Part shown: piece after piece, positions 24,259 through 33,693 of the stretch | How positions within the stretch are numbered: the stretch's first letter is position 1 | How the letters are laid out: each line of letters starts with the position of its first letter | Origin: Burkholderiaceae bacterium | GTDB taxonomy: Bacteria; Pseudomonadota; Gammaproteobacteria; Burkholderiales; Burkholderiaceae | Direction of reading: 5' to 3' | Length of the DNA: 38,314 bases | Assembly: GCA_028871175.1 (NCBI GenBank) | Contig: JAGWNU010000011.1 | Location: 1 to 38,314 of the forward strand | Program-made: the position numbers and the translations under genes | The notes under the pieces: generated by a model | The model's database searches: none | What the model was told of the DNA's origin: nothing | Seen by the model: the letters and a program-made list of their open reading frames with translations, nothing else

Positions 24259-27200
24259 TTGCCCGGCTGATTCTCGCGTCCATCCGCAACCGCTTCCTGA
24301 TCCTGCTGGCAACGCTGATGCTGACCGCATGGGGATTGTGGGCTGTACGCAGCACGCCGCTCGATGCGCTGCCCGACTTGTCGGACGTGCAGGTCATCAT
24401 CCGCACGCCGTTCCCCGGCCAGGCACCGCAGATCGTGGAGAACCAGGTCACGTACCCGCTAACCACTACCATGCTGTCGGTGCCGGGCGCCAAGACCGTG
24501 CGCGGCTACTCGTTCTTTGGGGACTCCTTCGTCTATGTGCTGTTCGAGGACGGAACCGACCTGTACTGGGCCCGTTCTCGCGTGCTGGAGTACCTGAATC
24601 AGGTGCAATCCCGCCTGCCAGCGGCGGCCAAGCCCGCGCTCGGCCCGGACGCGACGGGCGTGGGCTGGATTTACGAGTACGCGCTGGTGGACAAGGCCGG
24701 CCAGCACGACCTCAGTCAATTGCGCGCGCTGCAGGACTGGTTCCTGCGTTTCGAACTCAAGTCGCTGCCCAATGTGGCCGAAGTGGCGTCCCTCGGCGGG
24801 ATGGTCAAGCAGTTCCAGGTTGGCCTGATGCCGGATCGGTTACGTGCCTACAACCTCTCGCAGGCCAAGGTGCTGGCGGCCCTCAAGGGCGCCAATCAGG
24901 AAACCGGCGGCTCGGTGCTGGAGCTGGGCGAGGCGGAGTACATGGTGCGCGCGAGCGGCTACCTGAAGACGCTCGATGACTTCCGCCAGATTCCACTGAC
25001 GACAAGCGACGCAGGCATTGCCGTTCGCCTTGGCGATGTCGCCACCGTCCAGCTCGGGCCCGAGATGCGGCGCGGCATTGCCGATCTCAACGGCCAGGGT
25101 GAAGTCGCTGGCGGCGTCATCGTGATGCGCTCCGGCAAGAATGCGCTGGAGACGATTGAAGCCGTCAAAGCCAAGCTCGCCACGCTGCAGAAGAGTCTGC
25201 CTGCCGGCGTCGAGATCGTGCCGACCTACGACCGTTCCACGCTGATCAACCGTGCAGTGGACAACCTGACGCACAAGCTGATCGAGGAATTCATCGTCGT
25301 TGCGCTGGTGTGCCTGATCTTCCTGTTTCACCTACGTTCCGCATTGGTCGCCATCGTTTCGTTGCCGCTGGGCGTGCTCGCCGCCTTTCTGGTGATGCGC
25401 TATCAGGGGGTCAACGCCAACATCATGTCACTGGGCGGTATTGCCATCGCCATCGGCGCCATGGTCGACGCGGCCGTGGTGATGATCGAGAACGCCCACA
25501 AGCATCTGGAACACTGGCATGCCGACAACCCTGGTCGCGACCTGACCGGACACGAGCGCTGGAGCGTAATCGGCGAGTCGGCGGCGGAGGTGGGCCCAGC
25601 GCTGTTTTTCTCGTTGCTGATCATCACGCTGTCGTTCATTCCGGTGTTCACGCTGGAGGCACAGGAGGGACGGCTGTTTTCGCCGCTGGCCTTCACCAAA
25701 ACGTATTCGATGGCGGCGGCAGCCGGACTGTCGGTCACGCTGGTGCCGGTGCTGATGGGCTACCTGATCCGCGGGCGCATTCCCACCGAGCAATCGAATC
25801 CACTCAGCCGCTGGCTGATCCGGCTCTATCAACCGCTGTTGGCCCGCGTGCTGACGTATCCCAAGACCACGATTGCCATCGCAGCCGTTCTGCTGGCGGC
25901 GACGGCCTGGCCAATTCTGCGCACCGGTGGTGAGTTCATGCCGCCGTTGGATGAAGGCGATCTGCTCTACATGCCGTCAGCGTTGCCTGGGTTGTCGGCT
26001 GGTAAGGCAGCCCAGCTTCTGCAACAGACCGACCGGCTCATCAAGACCGTCCCCGAAGTGGCCACCGTGTTCGGCAAGGCAGGCCGTGCCGACACCGCCA
26101 CCGACCCGGCACCGATGGAGATGTTCGAGACCACCATCCAGTTCAAGCCACGCAACCAGTGGCGCGCCGGTATGACAACGGACAAGCTGGTCGAGGAGCT
26201 GGACCGTGTCGTCAAAGTACCGGGCCTGTCCAACATCTGGGTGCCGCCGATCCGCAACCGTATCGACATGTTGGCCACCGGCATCAAGAGCCCGGTCGGC
26301 ATCAAGGTGGCAGGCACCGACCTGAAGGAGATCGACCGGCTGACCACGCGGATCGAGGAGGCAGTCAAAACCGTACCGGGGGTCACGTCCGCGCTGGCCG
26401 AACGCCTGTCCGCTGGGCGCTACATCGATGTCGACATCGACCGGATGGCGGCGGGACGATACGGGCTCAATATCGAAGACGTGCAGAGCATCGTGTCGTC
26501 AGCCGTGGGCGGCGACAACGTGGGCGAAGTCGTCGATGGTCTGGCCCGGTTTCCGATCAATGTGCGTTACCCACGGGATTACCGCGACTCGGTCGAGCAA
26601 CTGCGCAACCTGCCGATCGTCACCGACCGCGGCCAGCAGATCACGTTGGGCGACGTGGCCCGCATCCAGGTGGTACAGGGGCCACCGATGCTGCGCAGCG
26701 AAAACGCGCGGCTCTCCGGTTGGGTGTATGTGGACATCCGGGGTCGCGATCTGCGCTCAGCGGTGCAGGACATGCAGGCGGCAGTGGCCAAGGCGGTGCC
26801 TATGCCGGCAGGCTACGCGCTGAGCTGGTCCGGTCAGTTCGAATTCCTGGAGCGCGCCAGCGCCAAGCTGAAGGTGGTCGTGCCGTTCACCTTGCTGATC
26901 ATCTACGTGTTGCTGTACCTCGTGTTCGGCCGCATCGACGAGGCGCTGCTCATCATGGGCACGCTGCCGCTGGCACTGATTGGCGGTTTCTGGCTGCTCT
27001 ATCTGCTGGGCTACAACCTGTCTGTGGCGGGGATCGTCGGCTTCATTGCGCTGGCAGGCGTGGCGGCCGAGTTCGGCGTGATCATGCTGCTTTACCTCAA
27101 GCAGGCGTGGACGGAGCGTCAGGAGGCCGGCCTGAACACCACCGAGGCATTGCTGGAAGCCATTCAGGAAGGCGCTGCGCTGCGCGTGCGCCCCAAGGCC

Positions 27201-27422
27201 ATGACGGTCGCCGTCATCCTGGCCGGCCTGATTCCGATCATGTGGGCGCACGGCACCGGCTCCGAGATCATGCAGCGCATTGCCGCCCCGATGGTTGGCG
27301 GCATGGTCACCGCGCCATTGCTGTCCTTGTTTGTCGTGCCCGCTGTTTATCTGCTGTTGCGCAGGCGCGGCAACGGGCAATCCATTTCTCAACCACTCTC
27401 TCACGACGAGGTCTCACGATGA
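24255..27422 (+). CDS. cusA: CusA-type Cu(I)/Ag(I) RND efflux pump
   Basis: A 1055-aa RND pump. TM4 has [13 protein letters not shown] (~residue 401), the form for monovalent metal pumps. The three methionines that bind Cu(I)/Ag(I) in E. coli CusA (Met573, 623, 672) fall at the same numbers here (LLYM, PMEM, RIDM). It takes ions from the periplasm and CusF/CusB and sends them through CusC, driven by protons. It overlaps cusB and cusF by four bases each. Substrate assignment is stronger than usual because of the Met triad. Confidence 0.95.
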   Translation: MIARLILASIRNRFLILLATLMLTAWGLWAVRSTPLDALPDLSDVQVIIRTPFPGQAPQIVENQVTYPLTTTMLSVPGAKTVRGYSFFGDSFVYVLFEDGTDLYWARSRVLEYLNQVQSRLPAAAKPALGPDATGVGWIYEYALVDKAGQHDLSQLRALQDWFLRFELKSLPNVAEVASLGGMVKQFQVGLMPDRLRAYNLSQAKVLAALKGANQETGGSVLELGEAEYMVRASGYLKTLDDFRQIPLTTSDAGIAVRLGDVATVQLGPEMRRGIADLNGQGEVAGGVIVMRSGKNALETIEAVKAKLATLQKSLPAGVEIVPTYDRSTLINRAVDNLTHKLIEEFIVVALVCLIFLFHLRSALVAIVSLPLGVLAAFLVMRYQGVNANIMSLGGIAIAIGAMVDAAVVMIENAHKHLEHWHADNPGRDLTGHERWSVIGESAAEVGPALFFSLLIITLSFIPVFTLEAQEGRLFSPLAFTKTYSMAAAAGLSVTLVPVLMGYLIRGRIPTEQSNPLSRWLIRLYQPLLARVLTYPKTTIAIAAVLLAATAWPILRTGGEFMPPLDEGDLLYMPSALPGLSAGKAAQLLQQTDRLIKTVPEVATVFGKAGRADTATDPAPMEMFETTIQFKPRNQWRAGMTTDKLVEELDRVVKVPGLSNIWVPPIRNRIDMLATGIKSPVGIKVAGTDLKEIDRLTTRIEEAVKTVPGVTSALAERLSAGRYIDVDIDRMAAGRYGLNIEDVQSIVSSAVGGDNVGEVVDGLARFPINVRYPRDYRDSVEQLRNLPIVTDRGQQITLGDVARIQVVQGPPMLRSENARLSGWVYVDIRGRDLRSAVQDMQAAVAKAVPMPAGYALSWSGQFEFLERASAKLKVVVPFTLLIIYVLLYLVFGRIDEALLIMGTLPLALIGGFWLLYLLGYNLSVAGIVGFIALAGVAAEFGVIMLLYLKQAWTERQEAGLNTTEALLEAIQEGAALRVRPKAMTVAVILAGLIPIMWAHGTGSEIMQRIAAPMVGGMVTAPLLSLFVVPAVYLLLRRRGNGQSISQPLSHDEVSR

Positions 27423-27757
27423 AATTCGTTTCCGCTGTTGTATTCGCCCTGACGCTGGCGTCAGCACCGGCCGCCTTTGCTGCCACGCCGATGGAGGGTA
27501 TGGACATGAAGCCGGCTGGCCAAGCCACGCAGGCGCCCAAGCCCGTGGCAGCAGAGATTCGGAAGGTTTATCCCGACACCGGCAAGGTCACACTCAAGCA
27601 TGGCGCCATCGACAATCTCGGCATGGGCGCGATGACGATGACATTTGCGGTCAAGGACAAGGCGTCGCTGGCCAAATTTAAGGAGGGCGATGCCGTCTTG
27701 GCCACATTCGACATGGTGGATGGTCAGCCGACTGTGACGGAGATGCATCGCCGGTAG
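27419..27757 (+). CDS. cusF: CusF-like periplasmic copper/silver chaperone
   Basis: A 112-aa exported protein: signal peptide ([13 protein letters not shown]), a Met-rich linker (MEGMDMKP) and an OB-fold CusF domain with [17 protein letters not shown]. His and the MTM methionines match the CusF metal ligands, but the Trp that caps Cu(I) in E. coli CusF is Met here. It closes the cusDCBAF-like operon and overlaps cusA by four bases. It likely ferries Cu(I)/Ag(I) to the CusB/CusA complex. Confidence 0.92.
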   Translation: MKFVSAVVFALTLASAPAAFAATPMEGMDMKPAGQATQAPKPVAAEIRKVYPDTGKVTLKHGAIDNLGMGAMTMTFAVKDKASLAKFKEGDAVLATFDMVDGQPTVTEMHRR

Positions 27758-27791
27758 TGCGTGTGGGGCAGCGCGTCTTCGCCATAAAGTC

Positions 27792-27817
27792 ATCGGGATC
27801 GGCTTGACCGACCCGAT
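27792..27817. repeat. Inverted repeat after cusF
   Basis: ATCGGGATCGG and CCGACCCGAT face each other over five bases, 34 bp after the cusF stop codon. No T-run follows, so termination is doubtful; it could be a protein-binding site ahead of tnpS. Confidence 0.45.
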
Positions 27818-27856
27818 AGACAAGGCGCGGTCGCGCCCTACAATGTGGGCGCGACC
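27817..27856 (+). promoter_or_regulatory. tnpS promoter with perfect palindrome over the -10
   Basis: -35 TAGACA (27817-27822), 16-bp spacer and -10 TACAAT (27839-27844) lie 42 bp ahead of tnpS. The 10-bp arms GGTCGCGCCC (27829-27838) and GGGCGCGACC (27847-27856) pair perfectly around the 8-bp TACAATGT. This fits an operator that shuts tnpS off, or a second recombinase core site. Confidence 0.6.
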
Positions 27857-27885
27857 ATCTGCATTTCGCGCCCACTCACCCGAAC

Positions 27886-28848
27886 ATGGCTGACGTTCAG
27901 CGCTATCTCGAGGCCGCCACCCGCGATCACACGCGGCGCAGCTACCAATCCGCCATCCGCCATTTCGAAAGGGAATGGGGCGGCTTCCTGCCGGCCAGCG
28001 CCGACAGCGTTGCACGCTATTTGGCCGAGCACGCGCAGGCCCTTTCCATCAACACGCTGCGCCAACGGCTGGCAGCGATCGCGCAATGGCACGTGTCGCA
28101 GGGCTTTCCCGACCCCACCCGGGCGCCGCATGTCCGCAAGGTCCTCAAGGGCATCCAGGCCGTGCACCCCGCGCATGAGCGGCGCGCCAAACCGTTGCAG
28201 CTCGCTCAACTGGAGCACCTAGTCGCCTGGCTGGATGCGCAAATTGCGGCCGCCTCGGCCGCGAGTAACGCTCATCAACTACAGGTGCATACCCGCAACA
28301 AGGCGCTGGCACTGATCGGCTTCTGGCGCGGTTTCCGGTCGGACGAATTGAGTCGCCTGCGGATTGAGCACATCACGGTCGCGCCCGGTCAGGGCATGAC
28401 GATCTTTCTGCCTCGCACCAAGACAGACCGCAACCATGTCGGCACGACCCACAAGGCGCCAGCCTTGTCGCGCTTGTGCCCGGTCGCCGCCTACGAGGCC
28501 TGGTTGGCAACGTCAGGCCTGGCTGATGGTCCCGTGTTTCGCCGCATTGACCGATGGGGGCGGATAGCCGGTGCAGGGCTGCAGGCCAGCAGCATCGTGC
28601 CTTTACTGCGTTCGCTGTTTCGTGACGCAGGGCTGCCGCAGGCGGACAGCTATAGCAGCCATTCGCTGCGGCGAGGCTTTGCTACTTGGGCCAATGCGAA
28701 CCAGTGGGATCTCAAGATGCTGATGGAATACGTCGGCTGGAAGGACGTACGCTCGGCCATGCGCTATATCGACGCGGCCGACCCATTTGCCCAGCATCGG
28801 ATCGAAACGGCGCTGTCGGTCGCACCCCGGCCGGGCATTGCAGGCTGA
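27886..28848 (+). CDS. tnpS: TnpS-like tyrosine recombinase
   Basis: A 320-aa tyrosine recombinase. The N-terminal SAM-like core-binding domain (RYLEAATRDHTRRSYQSAIR ... INTLRQRLAAIAQWH) precedes a catalytic domain with first Arg in FWRGFRSDELSRL (~148), HSLRRGFATW (His/Arg, ~259-262), GW in place of the second His, and nucleophile Tyr in AMRYID (~293). Length and type match TnpS of Tn4651-type elements, which resolves cointegrates together with TnpT. It converges with tnpA. Its partner gene and likely target site are at the other end of the cargo. An ordinary phage-type integrase is the alternative. Confidence 0.85.
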   Translation: MADVQRYLEAATRDHTRRSYQSAIRHFEREWGGFLPASADSVARYLAEHAQALSINTLRQRLAAIAQWHVSQGFPDPTRAPHVRKVLKGIQAVHPAHERRAKPLQLAQLEHLVAWLDAQIAAASAASNAHQLQVHTRNKALALIGFWRGFRSDELSRLRIEHITVAPGQGMTIFLPRTKTDRNHVGTTHKAPALSRLCPVAAYEAWLATSGLADGPVFRRIDRWGRIAGAGLQASSIVPLLRSLFRDAGLPQADSYSSHSLRRGFATWANANQWDLKMLMEYVGWKDVRSAMRYIDAADPFAQHRIETALSVAPRPGIAG

Positions 28849-28947
28849 CAGGTCCGATCAGGCGGTCCTCTGCAATGGCTTTGACGCAGCAACCTTGCTT
28901 GATCCGCGAACGAACGCGATCGCGGCCGAGCCGTGCCAAGCAGGACT

Positions 28948-31881
28948 TCATGCTTGGCTCGCACGCCGGCGAGGTACCACCTCCAACAGGGCATCCTGAT
29001 ATTGGTGGATCTTGAAGCTCAAAACGCCCCGGAAATTCACATGGGCGAAGTGTGCCGGCCCCATGCGGCGCAGCCAGTCATCGTCGATCCGTTGCCCCTT
29101 GCGCCGCCACGTATCCACCGTCGTTTGCATACGCTCGGTATTCCAGGCAATCACCAGATTGGTTAGCAGCGTGAGCGCCCCGGAAATCGCGATCATCTCG
29201 TCCTGGCGGCGGCCGCGCTCGTGTTGGACCTTACTCATATAGATCGCCCGCTGGAGCTGGTGCACGGATTCACCCCGATTGAGGAGCGTGCGCAACTCCC
29301 GACGAAACTCGATGTTGCTGAAAAAGTCGCATAGGAACAGCGTGCGCAGCAGCTTGCCCAGGTGATCCGCTGCCCGGTGTATCGGGTCACCCTGGGCAGC
29401 ACTGCCGAAGCGTTGCAGCGCAACGATCGCGCTCACGCGCCCCGAGTGAATGGATGCCACCAGGCGTAGCAAGCCATCCCAGCCGTCGCGGATCGCCTTG
29501 AGGGAGACCTCGTGCGACACGGCAGCCGACAATCCCTCCGTCACCGACAGGGCACGCGGCAGGTACAGCTTGCGCTCCGACAGGTTGCGCAGCCAGGGAC
29601 AGAGGTCAAAGCCAAGCAGCTTGGCCACCGCCATCCCCACGTTCGTGTAGCCATGGGTGTCGACGGCGAGCCGCAGCAGCCCACCGTCAGCGCGGGTTTC
29701 GTTGTGACGCATGACGCCTTCGATCGCCGCGCCAGTTTGGCGCTCGTTGAGCACCATCGGCTGGTTGTAGACGATCCCATGCTGATCCAGCACGTGCGTA
29801 TAGATGCCAACGGCGTGCGTGCGTCGGCGGGGATCCGCGCGCGCGTAAAACAGGTGTGGGGACGTGTCCAGGCTCATTGAGTCGCTGGAGGCGAGTTGGC
29901 CGGTGCCCCATAGATCGGTGATCGGGTGCGTGCGCTGGAACTCCACCACACGTTCGTTGGCGCGGCGCAGCCGGCCGAGCATTTCCAGGGAGCGCATCGC
30001 GGTGGAGACGTGCGCGGGGTCCAACTGCGGGATCATCGCCGCGACGCCCTTGGCATCCAGTTCGGTGCCGTGCGCGATCAGGGCCGCGTAGAGGGAGACG
30101 AGTTCGTGGGCATCCCGCGCCTTGCGCGCCAACAGCACTTCACTGAAATTGGTGCGCGCATCCATCTCCAGAATCATGTCGGCAAACTGTGCGCTGCCGA
30201 TGTCCTTGAACAGCAGGTCTCGGGTGCGTTGAGGCGTGGTATCCGTGGTCTGCGCTTCCAATGGCGACAAATGCAGGATGCCGTCCGCGTCGATCGTAAA
30301 GTGGCCAGCCTCACGGGCCTCGTCCAGCGCAGCGAGACCCGCCTTCAAATGCTCGGTCAGGCGATCAAGATAGAGCCTCGCTTGGTTTGGCAGGCCGAGC
30401 GACGACAGATGGCGGTCCCGGTCGACCTCCCACTGTGCCGGAGGAATCAGCAACTGGTCTCGTTCTCGAAACGACAGGCTATGGTTGATCCACACCGTGC
30501 CGCGGCGCAGCCCCTTGCGCAAACTCATTACAGCAGAGGCCTCCAAGGCACGCAGCGCGCGCTGGCGGTCCTCACCGTCGACCAGGTCGCGCCAACTGGC
30601 GCTCACTGGCACATTGCAGTCTGGCGGCAGCTCCGTCATGCCCCGATCGTGCAAACCGCCAACGAGATCGAGTTGGCGCATGGCCGGATCGTTACCGTGA
30701 CTGGCGAATTCCAACGCCCGCAAGGGTGTCAGGAGGTTGCGGAGTCGGTGGTGGTCTTCGGTGAGGGTTTCGCGCACGCTTGCGGCGTGACTTGCCGGCG
30801 GCCGACTGGACAGACCCTTAAGCAGCTTGCCGATGTCGGCCAGTCGGTCCTCGGCCGAGCGGCGGGTATCGTCCACCAGGGCCTTGATCTCCACCAGTTG
30901 CTGCCGGTATTCGACCGCCGAGCGGGCTTGCTTCGTCGTGGTCTTGTTGTACGCCTGCCGGACCAGGTCTGAGATGCGGCGCCCGCTTTGGTACACCATG
31001 GCGTCCGTCAACTCCAGCAAGGTGACACGCAGGAAGAACACCAGTTCGAGCGTGCGCGTCGACGCTTTGAGTTCGCGGATTTTGGCGGGACGACGGGCCT
31101 GGATACGCTGGCCGTAGGCCCGCTGTTTCTCGATGGGGACCGCGTCAAATGTCCAGGTGTGCGCGCCGAGGTCCTTCAAGAAGCTGATCTTGGCCAGCGT
31201 CTCGGTCATCGTTGACGGGCTGTGGCGCGCGGGTGGGGTCTTGAGCCATTCCAGCACCGTCGTGCCCGATGTGGCGTGCTGGGCAAACACCGCAGCCTCG
31301 GCCCGCAGGATCTGTTCGCGCGAGACCACCACGTCGATCATGGCCAGCAGATCCCGCTCGATGCCCGCCCAGATGGAGCGGGCCAGATCCTGCAGCGCAC
31401 GCGTCGACGGGATCAGAATGCGCCGTTCGTACAACCAGTAGTGCGCGTGCTGAAGCAGTTCCTCAACGGTCAGCGATTCGGCGGCGTCCTGACGCATCCA
31501 GGCTTCGAGTCCGGCCCATTGCTCGTCATCGAGGCGTGTCAGACCCAGATATTGGAGGGCCCAGACCTGATGCTCATACAGCGTCGGGTATCGTTGGTAA
31601 ATGGTGCGCAACGAGGCGATCGTTGGTGTCTCGACGGCGAGTTTTTCGCCGATATAGCGCAGCAACTGACGGGGGAGTGTATTGAGTTGGTCCAGCGTAC
31701 GGCCGCTGGCGCGCAGAAAGACCAACTGAATGGCGACTCCGGGGCGGCTGGCGCGTCGGAACTTCTGGTTGATCGCGGCGACATCGCTAGCGGTCAACGC
31801 GAAGTAATGCTCGACGTCGAACTCCGACAGACGCGTGGGTAGGGAGTCTTTTCCCACATAGCGAAATTCCAAGCCCGGCAT
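28948..31881 (-). CDS. tnpA: Tn3-family transposase TnpA
   Basis: A 977-aa transposase, normal length for the family and apparently intact. The N-terminal part (residues ~1-350) has DUF4158-type DNA-binding features (YFALTASDVAAINQKFR). The catalytic DDE residues fit D~671 (SMSLDTSPH), D~738 (VDTHGYTN, the family signature) and E~869 (NRGESVHQLQ). The C-terminus includes ISGALTLLTNLVIAWNTERM, also typical. It binds the 38-42 bp ends and performs replicative transposition. It reads leftward from just inside the right end. Confidence 0.96.
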   Translation of the reverse strand: MPGLEFRYVGKDSLPTRLSEFDVEHYFALTASDVAAINQKFRRASRPGVAIQLVFLRASGRTLDQLNTLPRQLLRYIGEKLAVETPTIASLRTIYQRYPTLYEHQVWALQYLGLTRLDDEQWAGLEAWMRQDAAESLTVEELLQHAHYWLYERRILIPSTRALQDLARSIWAGIERDLLAMIDVVVSREQILRAEAAVFAQHATSGTTVLEWLKTPPARHSPSTMTETLAKISFLKDLGAHTWTFDAVPIEKQRAYGQRIQARRPAKIRELKASTRTLELVFFLRVTLLELTDAMVYQSGRRISDLVRQAYNKTTTKQARSAVEYRQQLVEIKALVDDTRRSAEDRLADIGKLLKGLSSRPPASHAASVRETLTEDHHRLRNLLTPLRALEFASHGNDPAMRQLDLVGGLHDRGMTELPPDCNVPVSASWRDLVDGEDRQRALRALEASAVMSLRKGLRRGTVWINHSLSFRERDQLLIPPAQWEVDRDRHLSSLGLPNQARLYLDRLTEHLKAGLAALDEAREAGHFTIDADGILHLSPLEAQTTDTTPQRTRDLLFKDIGSAQFADMILEMDARTNFSEVLLARKARDAHELVSLYAALIAHGTELDAKGVAAMIPQLDPAHVSTAMRSLEMLGRLRRANERVVEFQRTHPITDLWGTGQLASSDSMSLDTSPHLFYARADPRRRTHAVGIYTHVLDQHGIVYNQPMVLNERQTGAAIEGVMRHNETRADGGLLRLAVDTHGYTNVGMAVAKLLGFDLCPWLRNLSERKLYLPRALSVTEGLSAAVSHEVSLKAIRDGWDGLLRLVASIHSGRVSAIVALQRFGSAAQGDPIHRAADHLGKLLRTLFLCDFFSNIEFRRELRTLLNRGESVHQLQRAIYMSKVQHERGRRQDEMIAISGALTLLTNLVIAWNTERMQTTVDTWRRKGQRIDDDWLRRMGPAHFAHVNFRGVLSFKIHQYQDALLEVVPRRRASQA

Positions 31882-32003
31882 CTTGTGCCCCCGTCAAGGT
31901 GGCGCGATCCGAAATCGCGGGCGAATATCGTACTCCCGAAGTCACTGGAGGGCAGCAGACAATTGTCGGCAGAGACCTGGGGCCCTTATGAATAAAGGCT
32001 CTG

Positions 32004-32045
32004 CGGGGAAACCGTAAGAAAATGCACGAAAAGGACGATTACCCC
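32004..32045 (-). repeat. Right terminal inverted repeat (IRR)
   Basis: Reverse complement begins GGGGTAATCGTCC and matches the left end with two mismatches in 42. Outside it the sequence continues CCTTC, the putative target duplication, and runs directly in frame into the interrupted SRAP gene. Confidence 0.93.
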
Positions 32046-32047
32046 CC

Positions 32048-32836
32048 TTCCTCAAGGCCGCCGAGACCGAGGAAGAACGCCACATCGCCGAAGTGCTGCG
32101 CGCCCGCCTGGCCGCAGACGAGATCGAGCTCCTGCAGGAGTTGGCCAGACAGACCGAGCGGCTGGAGAAAGCCCAGCAAGCGCTGGCCGCCAAGGCCACC
32201 AAGAAGGCCGCAGAAGAGGTGCGCATCGCCACCAACAAAATCGCATGGACCAAAGGCAAGCTCGAAGAACTCAAGCGCACCGAGCTCACCCCGCGCGACT
32301 CGCGCATCTTCCCCGGCTGGTACGCGCCCGTGATGGTCATGGAGAACGGCCGGCGCGTCATCAAGCCAATGCGCTACCAGTGCCGCCCCGCCGGCAAGCC
32401 GGCCTTCTACGACACGCAGTTTCCTGGCACCTATAACGCCCGCCGGGACAACCTGCGCGGCTTCTGGAAAGGCCAGTACGGCCACACGCACGGCCTGGTC
32501 CTGGTCGATGCGTTCTATGAAAACGCGACGGGGCCAGACGGCAAGAACATCGTGCTCGAATTCCGCCCCGACCCGCCGCAGACGCTGCTCGTCGCCTGCG
32601 TGTGGTCACACTGGCGCGCGTCCAAGCCCGGCGAACAGGATCTGCTCTCGTTCGCCATCATCACCGACGATCCGCCGCCGGAGATTGCCGAGGCGGGGCA
32701 CGACCGCTGCCCGGTGGCGATCAAGTCGGAGAACATCGATGCGTGGTTGAACCCGCAAGCGCAAGATTTGACGGCAATGGATAGAATCCTGGATGACTGC
32801 CCGATCGCGCGCTACACGCACCGTGTCGAGACGTAG
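32048..32836 (+). pseudogene. SRAP (YedK/HMCES-like) gene interrupted by the transposon
   Basis: From the transposon end the frame reads FLKAAETEEERHIAEVL and continues to a stop at 32836, so the gene once began to the left. The body holds SRAP landmarks: FPGWYAPVMV, YNARRDNLRGFWK (the INARxE region), DAFYENA and GHDRCPVAI (active-site His). A Lys/Ala/Glu-rich helical insert lies at 32100-32280. SRAP proteins shield abasic sites in single-stranded DNA by crosslinking through Cys2, which must be in the missing N-terminal segment. A GTG at 32093 could start a shortened product, but it would lack the catalytic Cys. Confidence 0.82.
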
Positions 32837-32955
32837 AACATCGCATCCGCACAATCAAACGAAGTCCTTCTGCGATGGCAGAAGAAGACTGCATGCGACG
32901 CGGTTCGAAGCGTCAAGCGGGCAGCTTTGCTACACGCTTCATCTCAGGAGTCGGC

Positions 32956-33567
32956 ATGAAATTCTGCACACCCGTTTTCATCACTGCCCTGCTGGTCATG
33001 CTCAGTGCGCCCGTACTCGCTGCAACGGGAACCACGACGACGGCACCCCCTCCCCAAGCCCTTCAGGCAAGCCCTGCAACGCCCGCCAGCTGCCCTGCTC
33101 TCCTGAACTACACCTTCCCGCGCCTTCAAGACGAAAAGCCCCAGTCGCTATGCCAATACGCGGGGAAAGTTCTGCTCGTCGTCAATACCGCAAGCTACTG
33201 CGGATTTACCTACCAGTACAAAGGGCTTGAAGCCCTGCATGAACACTACAAGAACAAAGGGCTCGTTGTCCTTGGATTTCCATCCAACGATTTCTTTCAA
33301 GAGAAAAGCAAAAACAAGGATATTGCGGATTTCTGCTACAACACGTATGGCGTCGTCTTTCCGATGTTCGCAAAGACAGCCGTACGCGGCAGCGATGCCA
33401 ATCCCTTTTACCAACAACTGGCAAAGCAGACCGGGCACGCGCCGTCCTGGAATTTCAATAAATATTTGATCGACCGATCTGGCCACGTCGTCGCTTACTA
33501 CTCGAGCATGACCGAACCGTCGGATAAGGATTTTCTGGCCAAGCTCGATCAACTGCTTGCCCAATAG
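32956..33567 (+). CDS. Exported glutathione-peroxidase-like protein
   Basis: A 203-aa protein with a signal peptide (VFITALLVMLSAPVLA) and a Pro/Thr-rich linker before a GPx domain (from ~residue 47). The peroxidatic Cys is in NTASYCGFTYQYKGLE, and Gln/Trp/Asn of the catalytic set appear as QY and SWNFNKYL. The motif usually written FPCNQF reads FPSNDF, so the resolving-type Cys is Ser. It probably reduces peroxides in the periplasm, with an unknown thiol donor. ATG 32956 follows CAGGAG; earlier starts have no signal peptide at the N-terminus. Confidence 0.9.
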   Translation: MKFCTPVFITALLVMLSAPVLAATGTTTTAPPPQALQASPATPASCPALLNYTFPRLQDEKPQSLCQYAGKVLLVVNTASYCGFTYQYKGLEALHEHYKNKGLVVLGFPSNDFFQEKSKNKDIADFCYNTYGVVFPMFAKTAVRGSDANPFYQQLAKQTGHAPSWNFNKYLIDRSGHVVAYYSSMTEPSDKDFLAKLDQLLAQ

Positions 33568-33693
33568 TCGAAAGGGAAAACTGCGCTGGATACTCGCCCG
33601 TTTTGGCCAGGTATTCAGCCAGCGTCACCGGCGCCGATTCATGCACAAGGGCAAGGCAGATAGCGCCCCGCCACGCGTGGGGTGCGGTATTCG

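Larger units (their letters stand above)
2..32045. mobile_element. Tn3-family (Tn4651-type) metal-resistance transposon, complete
   Basis: Both ends carry the same terminal repeat in inverted orientation: 41 of the first 38-42 bases pair up apart from one or two mismatches, starting GGGGTARTCGTCC. The element encodes a Tn3-type DDE transposase (tnpA) beside the right end, a tyrosine recombinase (tnpS) and a KfrA-like coiled-coil protein (tnpT), the gene set of the Tn4651 branch of the Tn3 family, which resolves cointegrates with TnpS/TnpT instead of a serine resolvase. Cargo between tnpT and tnpS is lead, RND and copper/silver resistance. The expected 5-bp target duplication would be CCTTC at 32046-32050; only its last base (C at position 1) can be seen on the left. 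The relation to Tn4651 is inferred from gene types, not from an alignment. Confidence 0.88.

Noticed and set aside
26159-27757. 532-aa frame running from inside cusA to the end of cusF
   Set aside because: Out of frame within cusA; only its last part is the true cusF, which has its own start at 27419.
27792-27817. Rho-independent terminator after cusF
   Set aside because: The inverted repeat is real, but no T-run follows on either side, so it is listed only as a repeat.
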